From NCBI RefSeq assembly GCF_018873765.1, contig NC_057919.1, forward strand, positions 63,440,484 through 63,504,483: DNA of 64,000 bases, read 5' to 3'. Of the stretch, positions 1 through 11,700 are shown in pieces; positions within the stretch are counted from its first letter, which is position 1; each line of letters starts with the position of its first letter. This DNA comes from Telopea speciosissima. Its lineage: Eukaryota > Streptophyta > Magnoliopsida > Proteales > Proteaceae. A program made the translations under genes and the position numbers. Under the pieces are notes generated by a model that saw nothing but the letters and a program-made list of their open reading frames with translations, ran no database searches and was not told the origin of the DNA.

Positions 1-167
1 TTTCTTTGGTTGTGAACTGGGTTGCAGGGACATTCCTACAACCCAGGTAGTAACAAAATTTTGTCCGTTGCAAGGAGATAGATTGATATATTGCTTAGAT
101 AGATGATGGGGGTACAGTAGGATACGGCCGCAGAGGAGGCGGAACCACGTTTTGAAAGGATAAAACT

Positions 168-685
168 ATGGGGGTGTCAAATGGGATAATTCTGGGTAAT
201 TAGAACGGTTCTCAAAATTAGGATCCCATCCCGTTTAATCTTGGGAAGATCTTAAACAATCAAATATGTGCAAAATTCCTAACTATACTAAAAAATTTCC
301 CAAGCAAATAAATAATTAAATATATTAAACATAAAATAATTAAACATCAATTCTTAAGAATACAACCACTCAACTAAGCCCAAAATAATTGTAAGCTTTT
401 GGATCTTTTGTAATTATAATATAACTCTTAAGTATTAACTAATCTTAAATAAGTAGCTTATGCATTTTAAACAAGTCCTAGTGGTTTCGGTTCTAGTCGA
501 TTCCTCATTAGGCTTTTCAATTCTGGACCTGTTGGAAACCTATCCCAGAACCATCCCATCCCATTTAATAATCGGTCCCAAAATTAGTTCCCAAAGCCAT
601 ACCATTTAGTAATGGGACGGATCGGTGTCGATTTTGGGTTTTAGCAAGGACGATTATGGTTTCGAACCCAACTAAACACCCTTAT
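168..685. mobile_element. hAT-like non-autonomous element
   Basis: The ends are inverted: the left begins ATGGGGGTGTCAAATGGG and the right, read in reverse complement, begins ATAAGGGTGTTTAGTTGGG. The flanks are ATAAAACT (160-167) and ATAAAACA (686-693), a 7/8 match to an 8-bp target duplication, as expected of hAT transposons. The interior is AT-rich with no coding capacity. Its ends resemble those of the elements at 5182, 26854 and 27659. Confidence 0.6.
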
Positions 686-693
686 ATAAAACA

Positions 694-2500
694 CAAATGA
701 ATGTCAACCCGTCTAGCCAAATTGGTTCACATTAATTTGAGGTCATGCACCGTTACCAACTGTTTAGGTAATCAGGCCTCGTACCCTAGGGTATGGACAA
801 ACTTCTACTCAGTCAATCGATCACCAATCCATAATCGGACTCATGGTAATCGGGGCTTTAAACGGGTTACTTGGTTATTCGATCTATAATTAGACTATAA
901 AGGGGCCTTAATTAGGCTATAACCAGGTTATAATCAAGCTAAATAGTCTTAAATGGACTAATCGAGCTGTAAATGTTTGGTTAACTGTCGGTTAATGGTG
1001 TTGGTCGGTCTTAGTCAGACGCCCGTCAGACTACAATCAAATACCATTACCAACCCTTTCCATAATCGGGCTAGGCTCGGCATCGGGCAGTTTACTAACC
1101 TATCAATCCAGGCTCGAACTTTAACCGATCAAGCATATCAGTGCAGGCTAGCAATTGACCCCCTACTGCAAGCCACCTAAGCAAAGAGGTTGTTAGCTAT
1201 TGGATGGGACTTTGGGAGAGGCTCCCAAGGGGGACATTTTAAAATCGTATAGACTAAGAAGTAGATACTTTTGTTGGAAATATTTAAAAAATGAGATTTT
1301 TTAATTGACGCCTCTTAGGGTGTCAAATAAATTTATTTTTTGGTAAATAGAAATTCATTCAGATAAGAGGCGTGAGATACACAAGGTTTGAATACGAAGT
1401 ACCCAAAACCAAGGAACGAAGTATGAGCATGCTGTCTTACATACCATTGACAGGGTCTTCTAGGTTAGGGCGTGGGCAAAACCATTAGAATCCCTAAAAA
1501 TAAAGTTGTAGACACAACTTACAAGACCAAAGGCTACATAAAATATATCCTTAGGAGAATTAAAAAACTACTGGTGGAGGGGGCATGCTATATAATGCCC
1601 CATGCTTGTCCATTCCGGTTTGGACGTTGGAAGCAGGGCCTATTTTCGCTCCATACTCTGTGCCTGCCTTCCATAGTGCCAACTGTCTCATCAATGGTTT
1701 CAAAACTCCAAAAAGGTTGTCTTCTCCAGCAATGGCTATCACAACGATGCTATTCAACACCGGCGTGAACAACTTGTACAGCGCTAGTACAAAAGAAGCT
1801 CTGGTCTTGTTTTACCATTCATGCTCCGGCAGTGAAGGCATGAGATGCTTGGTAAAAGGAAAAGTCCATAGGCCCAAAAAGAGGGGAAGAGTTTATTAGA
1901 GGAAACCCAAAGTGATTGTCGCTTCTCACCATGTTAGAGATAGGAGAGTCAAACCTCTAGCGCTACTACTGCAGCACTAGAGCTGATGACTCTGAAACTT
2001 GTTGTAGTGAGGAATGGTCATAGGGGCAGACTAGTCTATGGTCGAAGGTGGCTTCAAATCTGGTGTAGATTTTGGCAACAAAGGAGCACTAGCAAGTCTT
2101 AGCTGTGCAAGAGTAGCAATAGTGCAATGCACAGGAGGTAGGGGTGCAGTGGTGATGCAAGCCCAGCCTGCATCTTGTAGACCTCAGCCCAACTCCACCG
2201 TGTGGGTTGACATCAACTCATTCAAGGTCATAAAGCCTAAAATTATTTCAAGGTTCAGCACCAACTCTTGGTCCAAAATGAACCAAAGACCAAGGCCAAA
2301 AAAGTGATCACTCAAAGTTGACCAATGAATAATCCAAAATTATGACTTTGCACATGTCTCCACTTTAAGTGAAATTTGGGATTATTTTCATTAGAAATTT
2401 GAAAAAAATTAAAACATAAAAGTTATATATCTTTGAGTCGTAGTTCAAATGGCTTTGAAATGAGCTCAATATGATTTAAAATGAATGAGTTATTGTCATT
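694..2500. other. Intergenic, no gene recognised
   Basis: No supported gene. About 700-1180 is rich in short degenerate TAATCGG/GGTTA-like words typical of decayed repeats. Open frames between 1472 and 2307 are short, overlap on both strands, and match no family I recognise. Confidence 0.5.
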
Positions 2501-2599
2501 TTACTGATAGGGTGTGAATCTGTCCTGTTTAACCTTTTTGTAATTATTTGTTCTATCACTCTCCCGATCCGTTGTTCAAATAGCGTAGGTGAGGCTTTA

Positions 2600-3723
2600 T
2601 CATTTGGTATCAGAGTCTAGGAGGAAAGGATCACTCATCAAGGCTCCCAAGTGTAGAGATAGCCTTTTAGCCCAATTGGAAGACATGCGCATTCAACAAC
2701 AACTCGCTAATTCGTCTCTTCAAGTGCAGCTTCAACATCAAATCGTTGATTTAATTCGTAAGATAAATAGAGTGCAAATAGTGTCACTCAACCCATTCCC
2801 AATTCGCATTTCACATTGTCCATAGATTAAGTTTGCATACAATAAATTTTTTTTATTCAAATCATTATTGATTAATGATGCGGTCTATCCCTAGTTTTCA
2901 AGAGAGACCTCTTCTGTATCTTCCAAGGAAGATGAATACTTTAAATCCCAACAAACCACCATTTTTTGATAACTATCAAGATGACAACTTTAAAGAGTGC
3001 AATTTGTTTGAGGCGTTTGAATCAGACATTGATTCGAAAGCACCACAAGAATGCGATTAATTGGAGGAAGTTGAATCAGATTCACCTTCGACACCCTTCC
3101 TTTGTGCTTTCAATAGTTTTGTAGGTTTCTAAGATGAGAGGAAGCCCACTTTATATGATGTTGGATTTATCGTCAAAGAATGCTTGACTGAGGAAAGATT
3201 AGAAGTATTAGATCTGTTTTTCCATTTGACCACTCCACCTTCTTTGTCACCCGGATATGTTCTTCAGTTCATGGCCAATATTTCTAATATTATCTCCAAG
3301 CTCTCCATCACCACTGAATTTTTTATGTCACACCTTACGTGGCATGTTTTGCTTTTCTTCCTATGTTAGAGCATTAAACATGTTGTACACAAGATGTTCT
3401 TAGTAAATATCCATTTGATCCCGGTAGAGCTCAAGTATTTTGGGTGGAACAAGAATTCGATGATGAATTCTTTTGAAGAAGAAAAGAATGATGGAGGCCA
3501 CACCCGCACCCATGTGGCTGACCCTAATCAGTGCTTCACTCAAATGGACCATAGTGTAGACACCTCATTTTGTCTTTTCCCTTTGGAGGTTTCTCGTGAG
3601 GATAATGAGCACCCTCCAAGGTGTAGAACCATTGTATTTGTGGATTTAACAACAGTGTGCACTGTCCGAATCCGTTTATCGATCATCGATTCTCCTTGTC
3701 GAAGCCTAAATCAGAGCCTCTGA
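2600..3723 (+). mobile_element. Decayed LTR retrotransposon with primer-binding site
   Basis: TGGTATCAGAG at 2605-2615 matches the initiator-Met tRNA primer site of plant LTR retrotransposons. It lies two bases after a CA that could end a 5' LTR (2602). Downstream are short broken frames, including a Gln/Leu-rich stretch at 2650-2780 that could be a gag remnant. No integrase or reverse transcriptase motif follows. The LTR start and the 3' LTR were not found. Confidence 0.35.
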
Positions 3724-3819
3724 ACCCTCCAAGATCCCCTGGAAAGGCTAGCCTTGTCCCAGACCCCTTGGAACCAGTCTGGCCTAGCACAGAACCTGGT
3801 CCAAGTAGCCCAAATCATC

Positions 3820-4095
3820 CTTGTTGACACCGAAGTTCAGGTCGACACTCAGAGACCTTGAGTCGGCATCGACCTAACCTTCCATCGACATCGAGCCCTC
3901 TCCACTCACTATCGAGCAGAGCATTCCTATTGTCTAACTTACCTCAACATTCAAAACATTCACACTGACACCTAAAAACACCGTCCTCGATGTCAAGAAT
4001 TGTTCAACGATAGCCACTCGATGTCGACCTAATCCCTCCTCGATGTTGACTCGACCCCAGTTCAATGTCGACCCTGTGCAATTTCGAGAATCCCA
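3820..4095. repeat. Degenerate TCGATGTCGAC-rich repeat tract
   Basis: The words TCGACAC, TCGACCT, TCGATGTCGAC and TCGACAT recur irregularly over about 275 bp. The tract is CpG-rich compared with its AT-rich surroundings and looks like the remains of a short tandem array. Confidence 0.4.
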
Positions 4096-5173
4096 AACTT
4101 GCCATGTTTAGCTCTGATTTCACTTCCTTTTGAGACCAAGTCTAATTTTGACAACTTGGATGCGTATTTTAGCCTCCTTAGGCCCCCCTAGAAACTCATC
4201 TTTTGACAATTAATCACATGCCCACATCCCCATTGACCATTAACTTGACCAAACACCCACCGTCGATGCAAAGACAACTCTTTTCGATGATCCGGATCAA
4301 ACCCAACATCTTTACACGAATTTGGGATTGCACACACCCCTCTACATCTATAAATACATCCCCTTTCATGTTGAGGGGGATCTCTTGCAAGACCTTTGAT
4401 CTTTGGAATTCTAAAACCCTTGTAGAACTCTCTCTAAGTCCTCCATTGGCAAGTTCTACTCATATTGAGTGATCCTCGAGTACGAACGACAAAGTGCTAT
4501 CCGAATGAGTGATAAAGAAGCCTGGCAAGCGGCGATATTGTCTCTATAAACTACTCCCCTGAGTCACAAAAGGGAAACCTCCAACACTCTTTGAGTTTAA
4601 CTAGGTAAATTCTCTCTTTCTCGCTATTAATCCGTTGTTTTATCGTTTTCTTCTTCATACTTATTTTGCATCTCTTAGGAAGCGTATGATCCCATCTCCT
4701 TAGTTGGTGATCATACAAGATCTTCTCAAACATGATCCTCATCCCCTGTAGTTTAAGACTCCCCTATTTCTGTTTACCATTTATGCTTAATGATTTTTCA
4801 ATGTGATTGAGTTTTTTTTTTTTTATATATGTACTTTCTCATACATCTTTTAGCCTAGATCTCATGTCTCCATTTTTCTTTTAACTAGTGTTTCAAGGTT
4901 GTCTAATACATCTTTCTTACGTCGTATTTCATGCATTGTGTTACACCCTCACAACATCTTTTTCATGTTTTAACTCTTCGCTTACATGCACCCAGATAAG
5001 GTTTTTCTCGTCATTTCTTTGAATTTTCGTCATGCTTTGTATCCTTATTTCATCCTTTTTTGTTCTTAAACATGTTATTTCTTTATTTTTGTCTCTTTCG
5101 TTATTCGTTTTTACTTTCATGTATACTAATCTTTACCGTGCAGCCAAACCTCTAGGTGTGTCTCATAACCTTC
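4096..5173. other. Intergenic, nothing recognised
   Basis: T-rich sequence with no convincing open frame, splice pattern or transposon terminus. Confidence 0.5.
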
Positions 5174-5181
5174 CTTTGCAC

Positions 5182-5797
5182 TAAGGGTGTAAAATCCTAA
5201 CCCGAACCGTTAAGATCGATCGAAACGAACCGAAAAACCTGAGGCCGAACCAAACCAAACCGATCCTTATTGGATTGGTTTTGGACTGGGGTATGACGGG
5301 ACCGGATGAAAATCGGACCGATCGATAACAAACCGAAAATCGAACCAAATGGAACCGATAAAAAAATACTGAGTATAAGGTTATGAATAATTGAATTGAT
5401 TTCAATATTAGTAAGGAAATTTATGGTTGTAAGGGAAATTGTTACAAAACAATGAGTATGAGGTTATGAAAATAGGAAAATTGATTTGTAATAATGCTTG
5501 TTCCATTGATCTCCTTTTTAAGTGTGGGGCTAATGAAATATTTTATGTAGTTGAAAAGAGAAAGAGGAGAAAATAGGCACAAACCGAACTCAACTTGTTT
5601 AAAAAACACCTGGTATCGAACCGAATCCAAACCACTATAAACCCGTTATCATAAACTGAAACTAACATGAAACCAAACCGCACCGACACTGAAACCGAGC
5701 CGAAATCGAAAAGTCCTTATTGGTTCGGTTTCAGTTTTCCCTAAAAGCCATATCGAAATTGAAAAAACTGGACCGAATCGGCCGATTGACACTCCTA
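5182..5797. mobile_element. hAT-like element with ACCGAA-type interior
   Basis: The left end TAAGGGTGTAAAAT and the reverse complement of the right end, TAGGAGTGTCAATC, are imperfect inverted repeats. Flanks CTTTGCAC (5174-5181) and CTTTGTAC (5798-5805) match at 7 of 8 bases. The interior is degenerate AACCGAACC/GGTTCGGTT words on both sides of an AT-rich core. It codes for nothing. Confidence 0.7.
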
Positions 5798-5805
5798 CTT
5801 TGTAC

Positions 5806-6638
5806 ATTACCCTTTATTTCTACTCCTTGTACCGTACATTCCCTCCCAAAAACATGTTATAACCCTACCTAGCCAAGTAATAGAAAGATCGACAAGTCCG
5901 GAAGGACTGGGATGCCTAATACCTTCTCCAGATCATAACTTGACCCGTACCCAGACCAACAAACCATTTGTCTCCAGAAGGGTATAATCATGAGAGTCAT
6001 ACATTTCAAAATCAATTGAAAAGTAGTCAATGGCTACGTAAATTGTTCAAATAATTGAAGGCAAAAGTTTCCCTGATAGATAGGCTAAATAAAAATGTAT
6101 TTATCTCAAAGATGACCTGGATAAACCATATGTGAAATTTTAGACTAAAGTTTAACATTTAACTACATGTATTGACATGCATTCTTATGTATATCCATGG
6201 TGCCTATTGCCCTAGTGGTAATTCTATCACCATCGAATCTCTTCTAAATTTTCAATGATTTGTTTTACCATTATTTTAACTAGAACTTGATAGAATGAGC
6301 AGGGGCTGGGGTTTACTTACCCACAAAATTTAACTTTATTCGATCGATCACATGGCAAAAGTAGGCTCTCAACCAAGGTTTTGACTACGTGTCAATTAGA
6401 AAATTGTTTCCCATAAACAAACATGGAGATTAAAAGAAAGAGTTCTCCACAATGCCATTGTGGGGAAACAATCAGCACCGCCATACCAATGGCAGTGTGA
6501 AGAATAATGTCATCTATATGGGACCAAGATGGGTGGATGAGAGAGAGTAAGTGTGGGCCTAGGGCTCATTATGTGAAAGAACATATAATGGAATCTACAC
6601 TTTGGCATCCATATAATTCCCTCACCCTTTTATTCCAC
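5806..6638. other. Intergenic, nothing recognised
   Basis: AT-rich DNA without a supported gene. The open frames are short and none shows family motifs. Confidence 0.45.
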
Positions 6639-6960
6639 AACAACTCAGCCTTATCCAAACTTAATAGAATCAGCTACATGCATAATTACCTTCCAATCAG
6701 CTTTATTCGAGATCATACTTGATACAAGAGCTTAAGCTAGACATTTTTTTTCTCACTTCTCTTGGGGCCAGTTTGGACCTGCCCCTAACTCTTCTAATTT
6801 CTTCAATCTGAATCAAATCCTTCCTCCGTAATAGAACATTCAAAAACTTCCTTTGAATTCTACCCAAAAAAAAAAAAAATTTCCTTTGAACATGGTTATG
6901 CCACTTCAAACGATTTTTTCAAAACTATTTCCAAATCAGCTCTAATACGATCATGCTTTA
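6639..6960 (-). mobile_element. RTE-type LINE 3' fragment
   Basis: On the minus strand, about 6909-6703 encodes a degraded version of the C-terminal region of plant RTE reverse transcriptases: an HVQRK segment, then IEEIRR, then a basic GRSKLAPREV-like stretch. At 6639-6690 the plus strand reads ACAACAACTCAGCCTTATCC, the reverse complement of the usual RTE 3' end and (TTG)n tail. The copy is short, 5'-truncated and broken. The LINE at 36302-38917 has the same 3' end. Confidence 0.65.
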
Positions 6961-7126
6961 CTTAATCCTTCCCAATCCTGATTACTTTCACCCCCATTAA
7001 ATTACGACAAACGGATAGGACCCAAAGGAAAAGAATTGTGCAGATTTATTCCTGGGCAATTTTTCTCATGTCTCACTTATCTTCATTAAAACCCATCCCT
7101 ATGGAGGATTCGATTTTCCATCCTCT

Positions 7127-8427
7127 TAGGGCGCATTTGGTAATGATCTCGGGAGCTGTTTTTCAAGCTCGGGAGTGTCTTGGGACCAGAAAAATGGAAT
7201 CTAATGTTTGGCAAAACTGATTCTGATTTTCACTCCCAAGAACGAACCGGGTACCAAAACTGGTCTGGAGATTGGTTTGGAGAAACATGGTTACCCATGT
7301 TTCTCACTCCCAAGATCAATTTTAGGGTAACTTGGTAGGTGAAATCCCGATAAAATCTTAAAATCTTTAGGCTTCTCCACGATAAAAAAAACTAAGGCCG
7401 CTGGACATCTTGACGGCAAGACGCAAGACTCAAGAGCATCTCAGGTATTCTTCTTCTTCGGTCTTCTTCTTCTTCTTCTTCGTTCTTCTTCTTCTTCTTC
7501 TTCTGCTTCTGCTTCTTCTTCTTCTTCTTCTTCTGCTTCTTCTTCTTCTGCTTCTGCTTCTTCTTCTTCTTCTTCTGTAAATTCGTTTTTTTTCCCTTCA
7601 TTCTTGTTTTAAAATTTGTATTTGTATGCTTCTTTTTTTCTTCTTTAAATTTGTATTTGTATGCTTCATCTTATGTAGTTTTAGAAAATCTGCAGTTTCC
7701 ATTAGAGGATGTTCTGTGAGAGAGAGAGAGAGATGGAAGCTATACACTATTTCTTTTGTTGGGTACGGTAACCGTCTCTGTGTTCATAGGATAAAAAAAA
7801 TCAGAATCTTTTATGTGGTAGCTATTGCGTATTCTCAGCTGGATTTGATTAGTGCTCGTTTTTTGGAGAGGTAAATTTCCTGGTTACAAAAAGATTTCTC
7901 TAATTCCCTGGTCACGTGTGTGTAAACCAAAAAGCTTCAGTGGTTTGGGTTTACAAGAGCTTTGTGCACAATAAATCTGTTCTTGGAAGACTTGGCTTGA
8001 GTTGTGTAGCGTCTAATATGGAAAACTAAAGTGCATCCAAAATTTAGGATTTTTAACTGTTGAATGGTGGAATTACTACTAGGGGGAATCTTACTCGGCT
8101 TCTTTATGTTGGGGATACTCATGTATTTTGTTCAAAAGAAAAAGAGACTGGTTGACATTTATTTTTATCATGTCCTTTCTCTAAAGGTTACAGGCAGCAG
8201 GGGTATTAGGATTAAGATCAGAATAATGGCAATAGTTTTAAATTTCTATCCCAGACCATGTTTTACCAAACACCATTTGGTTCAGGAATGATTTCGAGAA
8301 CAGTTTCAGAACAGGTTTACCAAACGCCTAACAGTAGGACAAAAATGATCTTTCGAAAAAAAACAGAAAAGATCATTTTATCGAAGAACACCGTTCTCAG
8401 AACGGAATCGTTACCAAACGCGCCCTT
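7127..8427. mobile_element. TIR element next to the RZFP34 promoter
   Basis: The left end AGGGCGCATTTGGTAATGATC (first 20 bases from 7128) is the inverse of the right end, which reads AAGGGCGCGTTTGGTAACG in reverse complement. More FTTTGGTAA-type words lie inside both ends. This end sequence is common in non-autonomous plant DNA transposons, probably hAT. No target duplication is visible. The interior includes a (TTC)n tract and a GA-rich stretch. The right end is about 45 bp upstream of the TATA box at 8473. Confidence 0.5.
7438..7577. repeat. (TTC)n microsatellite
   Basis: About 140 bp of TTC/TTCTGC repeats. On the minus strand this produces a spurious Lys/Gln-rich frame. Confidence 0.9.
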
Positions 8428-8472
8428 ATTGGTGGGAAACGAAGCTATCCCTCTCCCAATTAATAACTACCG

Positions 8473-8480
8473 TATAAATA
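8473..8480 (+). promoter_or_regulatory. TATA box of the RZFP34-like gene
   Basis: TATAAATA lies about 165 bp upstream of the start codon at 8640. This would place transcription start near 8505 and leave a leader that includes a run of 16 C at 8591-8606. Confidence 0.55.
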
Positions 8481-8639
8481 AGGGTTCTGTTCAACAGATC
8501 TTCTCTCCGTTTTTGGGTTGTAGCGACATGTGACGTTCCGTTATTCATCTTTCCAAATCAGGCAATTTTGGCTTCCCTCCTTCCTCCGCTCCCCCCCCCC
8601 CCCCCCAAGTTGTCTGTAACTCTTCGTTCCCTTTCAACA

Positions 8640-8691
8640 ATGGAAGGCATTGCCAATGAACGTCTCGATTTCGGAAAGATGGAATATGGGT

Positions 8692-8738
<47 letters not shown>

Positions 8739-11700
8739 ATATTTTCTTGATTCATTTTCTCTGTTTTATTGATGTTGTTGGTATGGTGTTTGGTTCATTC
8801 AGATGCAAGCATTATCGGAGGAGATGCAAGATTCGAGCTCCCTGCTGCAACGAGATCTTCCCTTGCCGTCACTGCCACAACGAGGCTATGGTAAGAAACT
8901 CTCTAATTACTTTTGTTGTTACCTTATTTAATTTAATTTGTTTTTGGGTTCTTCAAATTCATTAAGTACGTTCTCTCTTTGATTGCACCAGAGCACTCTC
9001 AGAAACCCCCTTGATCGCCATGAACTTGTCAGGCAACATGTTCAGAAAGTAATTTAAATCCTCCGATTCCCATTTTTATTCAAATAATACCCCTACGTCT
9101 TTGTTTCCTTTGTATGTTTCATTCATGTTTAATTTTAGCTTTAGCTGATGAAGAACGGTGTATAATTTCTTTTTTAGGTTGTTTGTGCAGTTTGTGACAC
9201 TGAGCAGAAGGTGAGTTGTGCTGGTGCATTTGGGTTTATATTTCATTACCCTGTTTCTGTTCTATTTTTCTCTGACATTAATAGTTGGATTCTGGATATG
9301 CTCACGTCTCAGATTGCTCGGGTTTGTTCTAACTGCGGTGTCAATATGGGTGAATACTTCTGTGAAGTCTGCAAATTCTACGATGATGATGTGAGATAGA
9401 TAGTTCCGTTTTCCTGCTTTCTGAATTTTTTTTAATTGTCTTAGCTCGCTGTTACTTGACCAGGGTTTCAGAACCCTTTGTATTTATATTTTCGGATCTG
9501 ATCATAACTATTTCCTTTTTGTTGCAGACTAGCAAAAAACAGTTTCATTGCAATGATTGTGGAATTTGCAGGTGAACAAGAAGTCCACCCTTTGGTTTTA
9601 AAGTTTTTTATTTGTGTTTTCCTGTGGTCAAGCTGGATACCGATATGTGTCTTTGATGGCTTGATCAGAATTGGTGGCCGCGATAATTTCTTTCACTGCA
9701 AGAAGTGTGGTATGCATTATTCGCTCCCCTATCGTTATTTTTTTTCAAGCTTTCTTTGTTACTGTAAATGGAAAGTTAGCATGCTAGAAGGTTTTCATGG
9801 ATTTTTCCTCAACTCAATCACATTCTATTGAGAAAAAGCAATCTTTAGAGACAAAACAAAGCAACAGTTTCTCATTCTTTAAATTTTCTAAATATTTCAG
9901 TGTGTTCTATCAACACTTACTCCTTGAATTGTATTGTTGGACTCAAGAATCAAGACTGCTGAAAGCCAATGAGGCTGTGTTTGGTTGACAGTTCAAGCTT
10001 CCTAGAGCTTAGGATGATTGATTAACAAATACTAGCAGATTGAGCTCTTTTGTCTGTTTTCCTGCTGTGCTTTACAAAATGGAGATTACATTTATTGTCT
10101 TTCATGGAATTGCAACTAAGTCCTGATGTAGATCGAAGCATGAAGAAGACCAAAGAAAGAAGAAAAGAAAAAAGTTACTGTTCACGTAAACATTACAGTG
10201 TGCGACACTGTTCACATGAATAGCGATTTGGGGGCTGATATGGACTGGTGGCTTAGAAGAGTTGATTATTGTTTAGTTTCCTATTTGAGTTGTAATCCTA
10301 ATTAGGAATCCTAGTTAGACTGTTAGAGTCTAGTTTCTATTTTATAGGTTTGATTAATTAGTTTCTTACTTAGATTAGGATTGGGTTGTTTTATTATAAA
10401 TACATTTATGTGTCTGAACAGAAAATAGACAGAGATTGAAGAGAAAAGAGCTATTGATGAAGCTGTGAGATGTGGCAATAGTGAGATACCATGAGTGAGA
10501 AGCCCTGGGTGAGAGGATGATGGGCTGAGATAGCCGATCCTAACCACCCACCCCCCCTTCTGTATCCCTTTCTTCTTCTTTCCTTATCTTTTATGTTCTC
10601 CTTCATATGTAAACAGAAAATTAGCAATAAAAAAAGAGTTTCAGATATTTAATTTTATCCCTTTCATTGTATTTATCCTGCTGCAACCGACCTCCTGCTA
10701 GTTTCCCTAGTTCGAGGTCGATTTTGCATCAAGTCCAGATCTATTAGTGTGCTTCCAAACTTTGTTTACGTGTTTAGAATAGATAGAAGTGTCAACCACA
10801 CGTACCAATTTCATCTTTTTTCTAGATTTAAGACCCAAAATAGCCCAGTCTTCTCCTTCCAATTGAACTAAAAGCTTGCAAAATTACGTTTTCTATGGGC
10901 ACACATACATTCTTGTGAAGTCAAAAAGTTCATAACATACAATACTCTGTTGTTAGTAGTCAATAGCTGGGTTCAGTCTTTTCTTGGAAAATTAAAGCCA
11001 TGATTTCCTCATACTGTAAAATACAAGCTGATCCTAAACTGATTTAACAATTTTAATAGCCAATTTTTCCCCTTTATTGATAAATAAAGCATGAGAGTCA
11101 AAACCAAAAAAACTGAATTAGGTATTTAACTTAGATCTATGGTCTAGTAGCCTGTCAGGCATGATATACTGACTAGGTTTGGCCAGTTACTTATATTCAC
11201 TAACTAAATGAAGCAAAAGTTAGTCCACTGGCTAGTGACAACAATCCGAGACTCTCCATGCTCAAGTATATATCAAGCTAGCCCAGCCACTGTTGATCAT
11301 TGTCAGTACTCCTGGAGACTATTCAGAGATTGAGGGCCAAAATCCAACATTTTCAATTGATGCAGCAGGATGTATCATTTTAATTTTCGTTTAGGATGGA
11401 GGAATATTGGGTTTCATTTGATGCGTTCTATTTTTTTTTTAATGTACTGTGGCGTTTGAGGATCTTCCTCGCACCATACCAAACCATTTTAATCAGCTTT
11501 TCCTGACCTCGTAACATAATGGTGCTTTGACAAAATTGTATAGAATGCAATAGTGTGTTCGTTGCACTGTACAGTGCACATGTGCTGCTTATTTTTGCAT
11601 AAACTCAAAAGTAAACTGTTAACATATTTTAAGAGTACAGGTTCTTGCTATGCGGTTAGCCTACGTGATAATCACCTGTGTGTGGAGAACTCCATGGGAC

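Noticed and set aside
1472-2307. Overlapping ORFs of 70-104 aa on both strands
   Set aside because: Frames on both strands are similar in length, with no motif, promoter or splice support; probably chance or decayed repeat.
7392-7601. Lys/Gln-rich minus-strand ORF
   Set aside because: It is a translation of the (TTC)n microsatellite, with no family match and no splice context.
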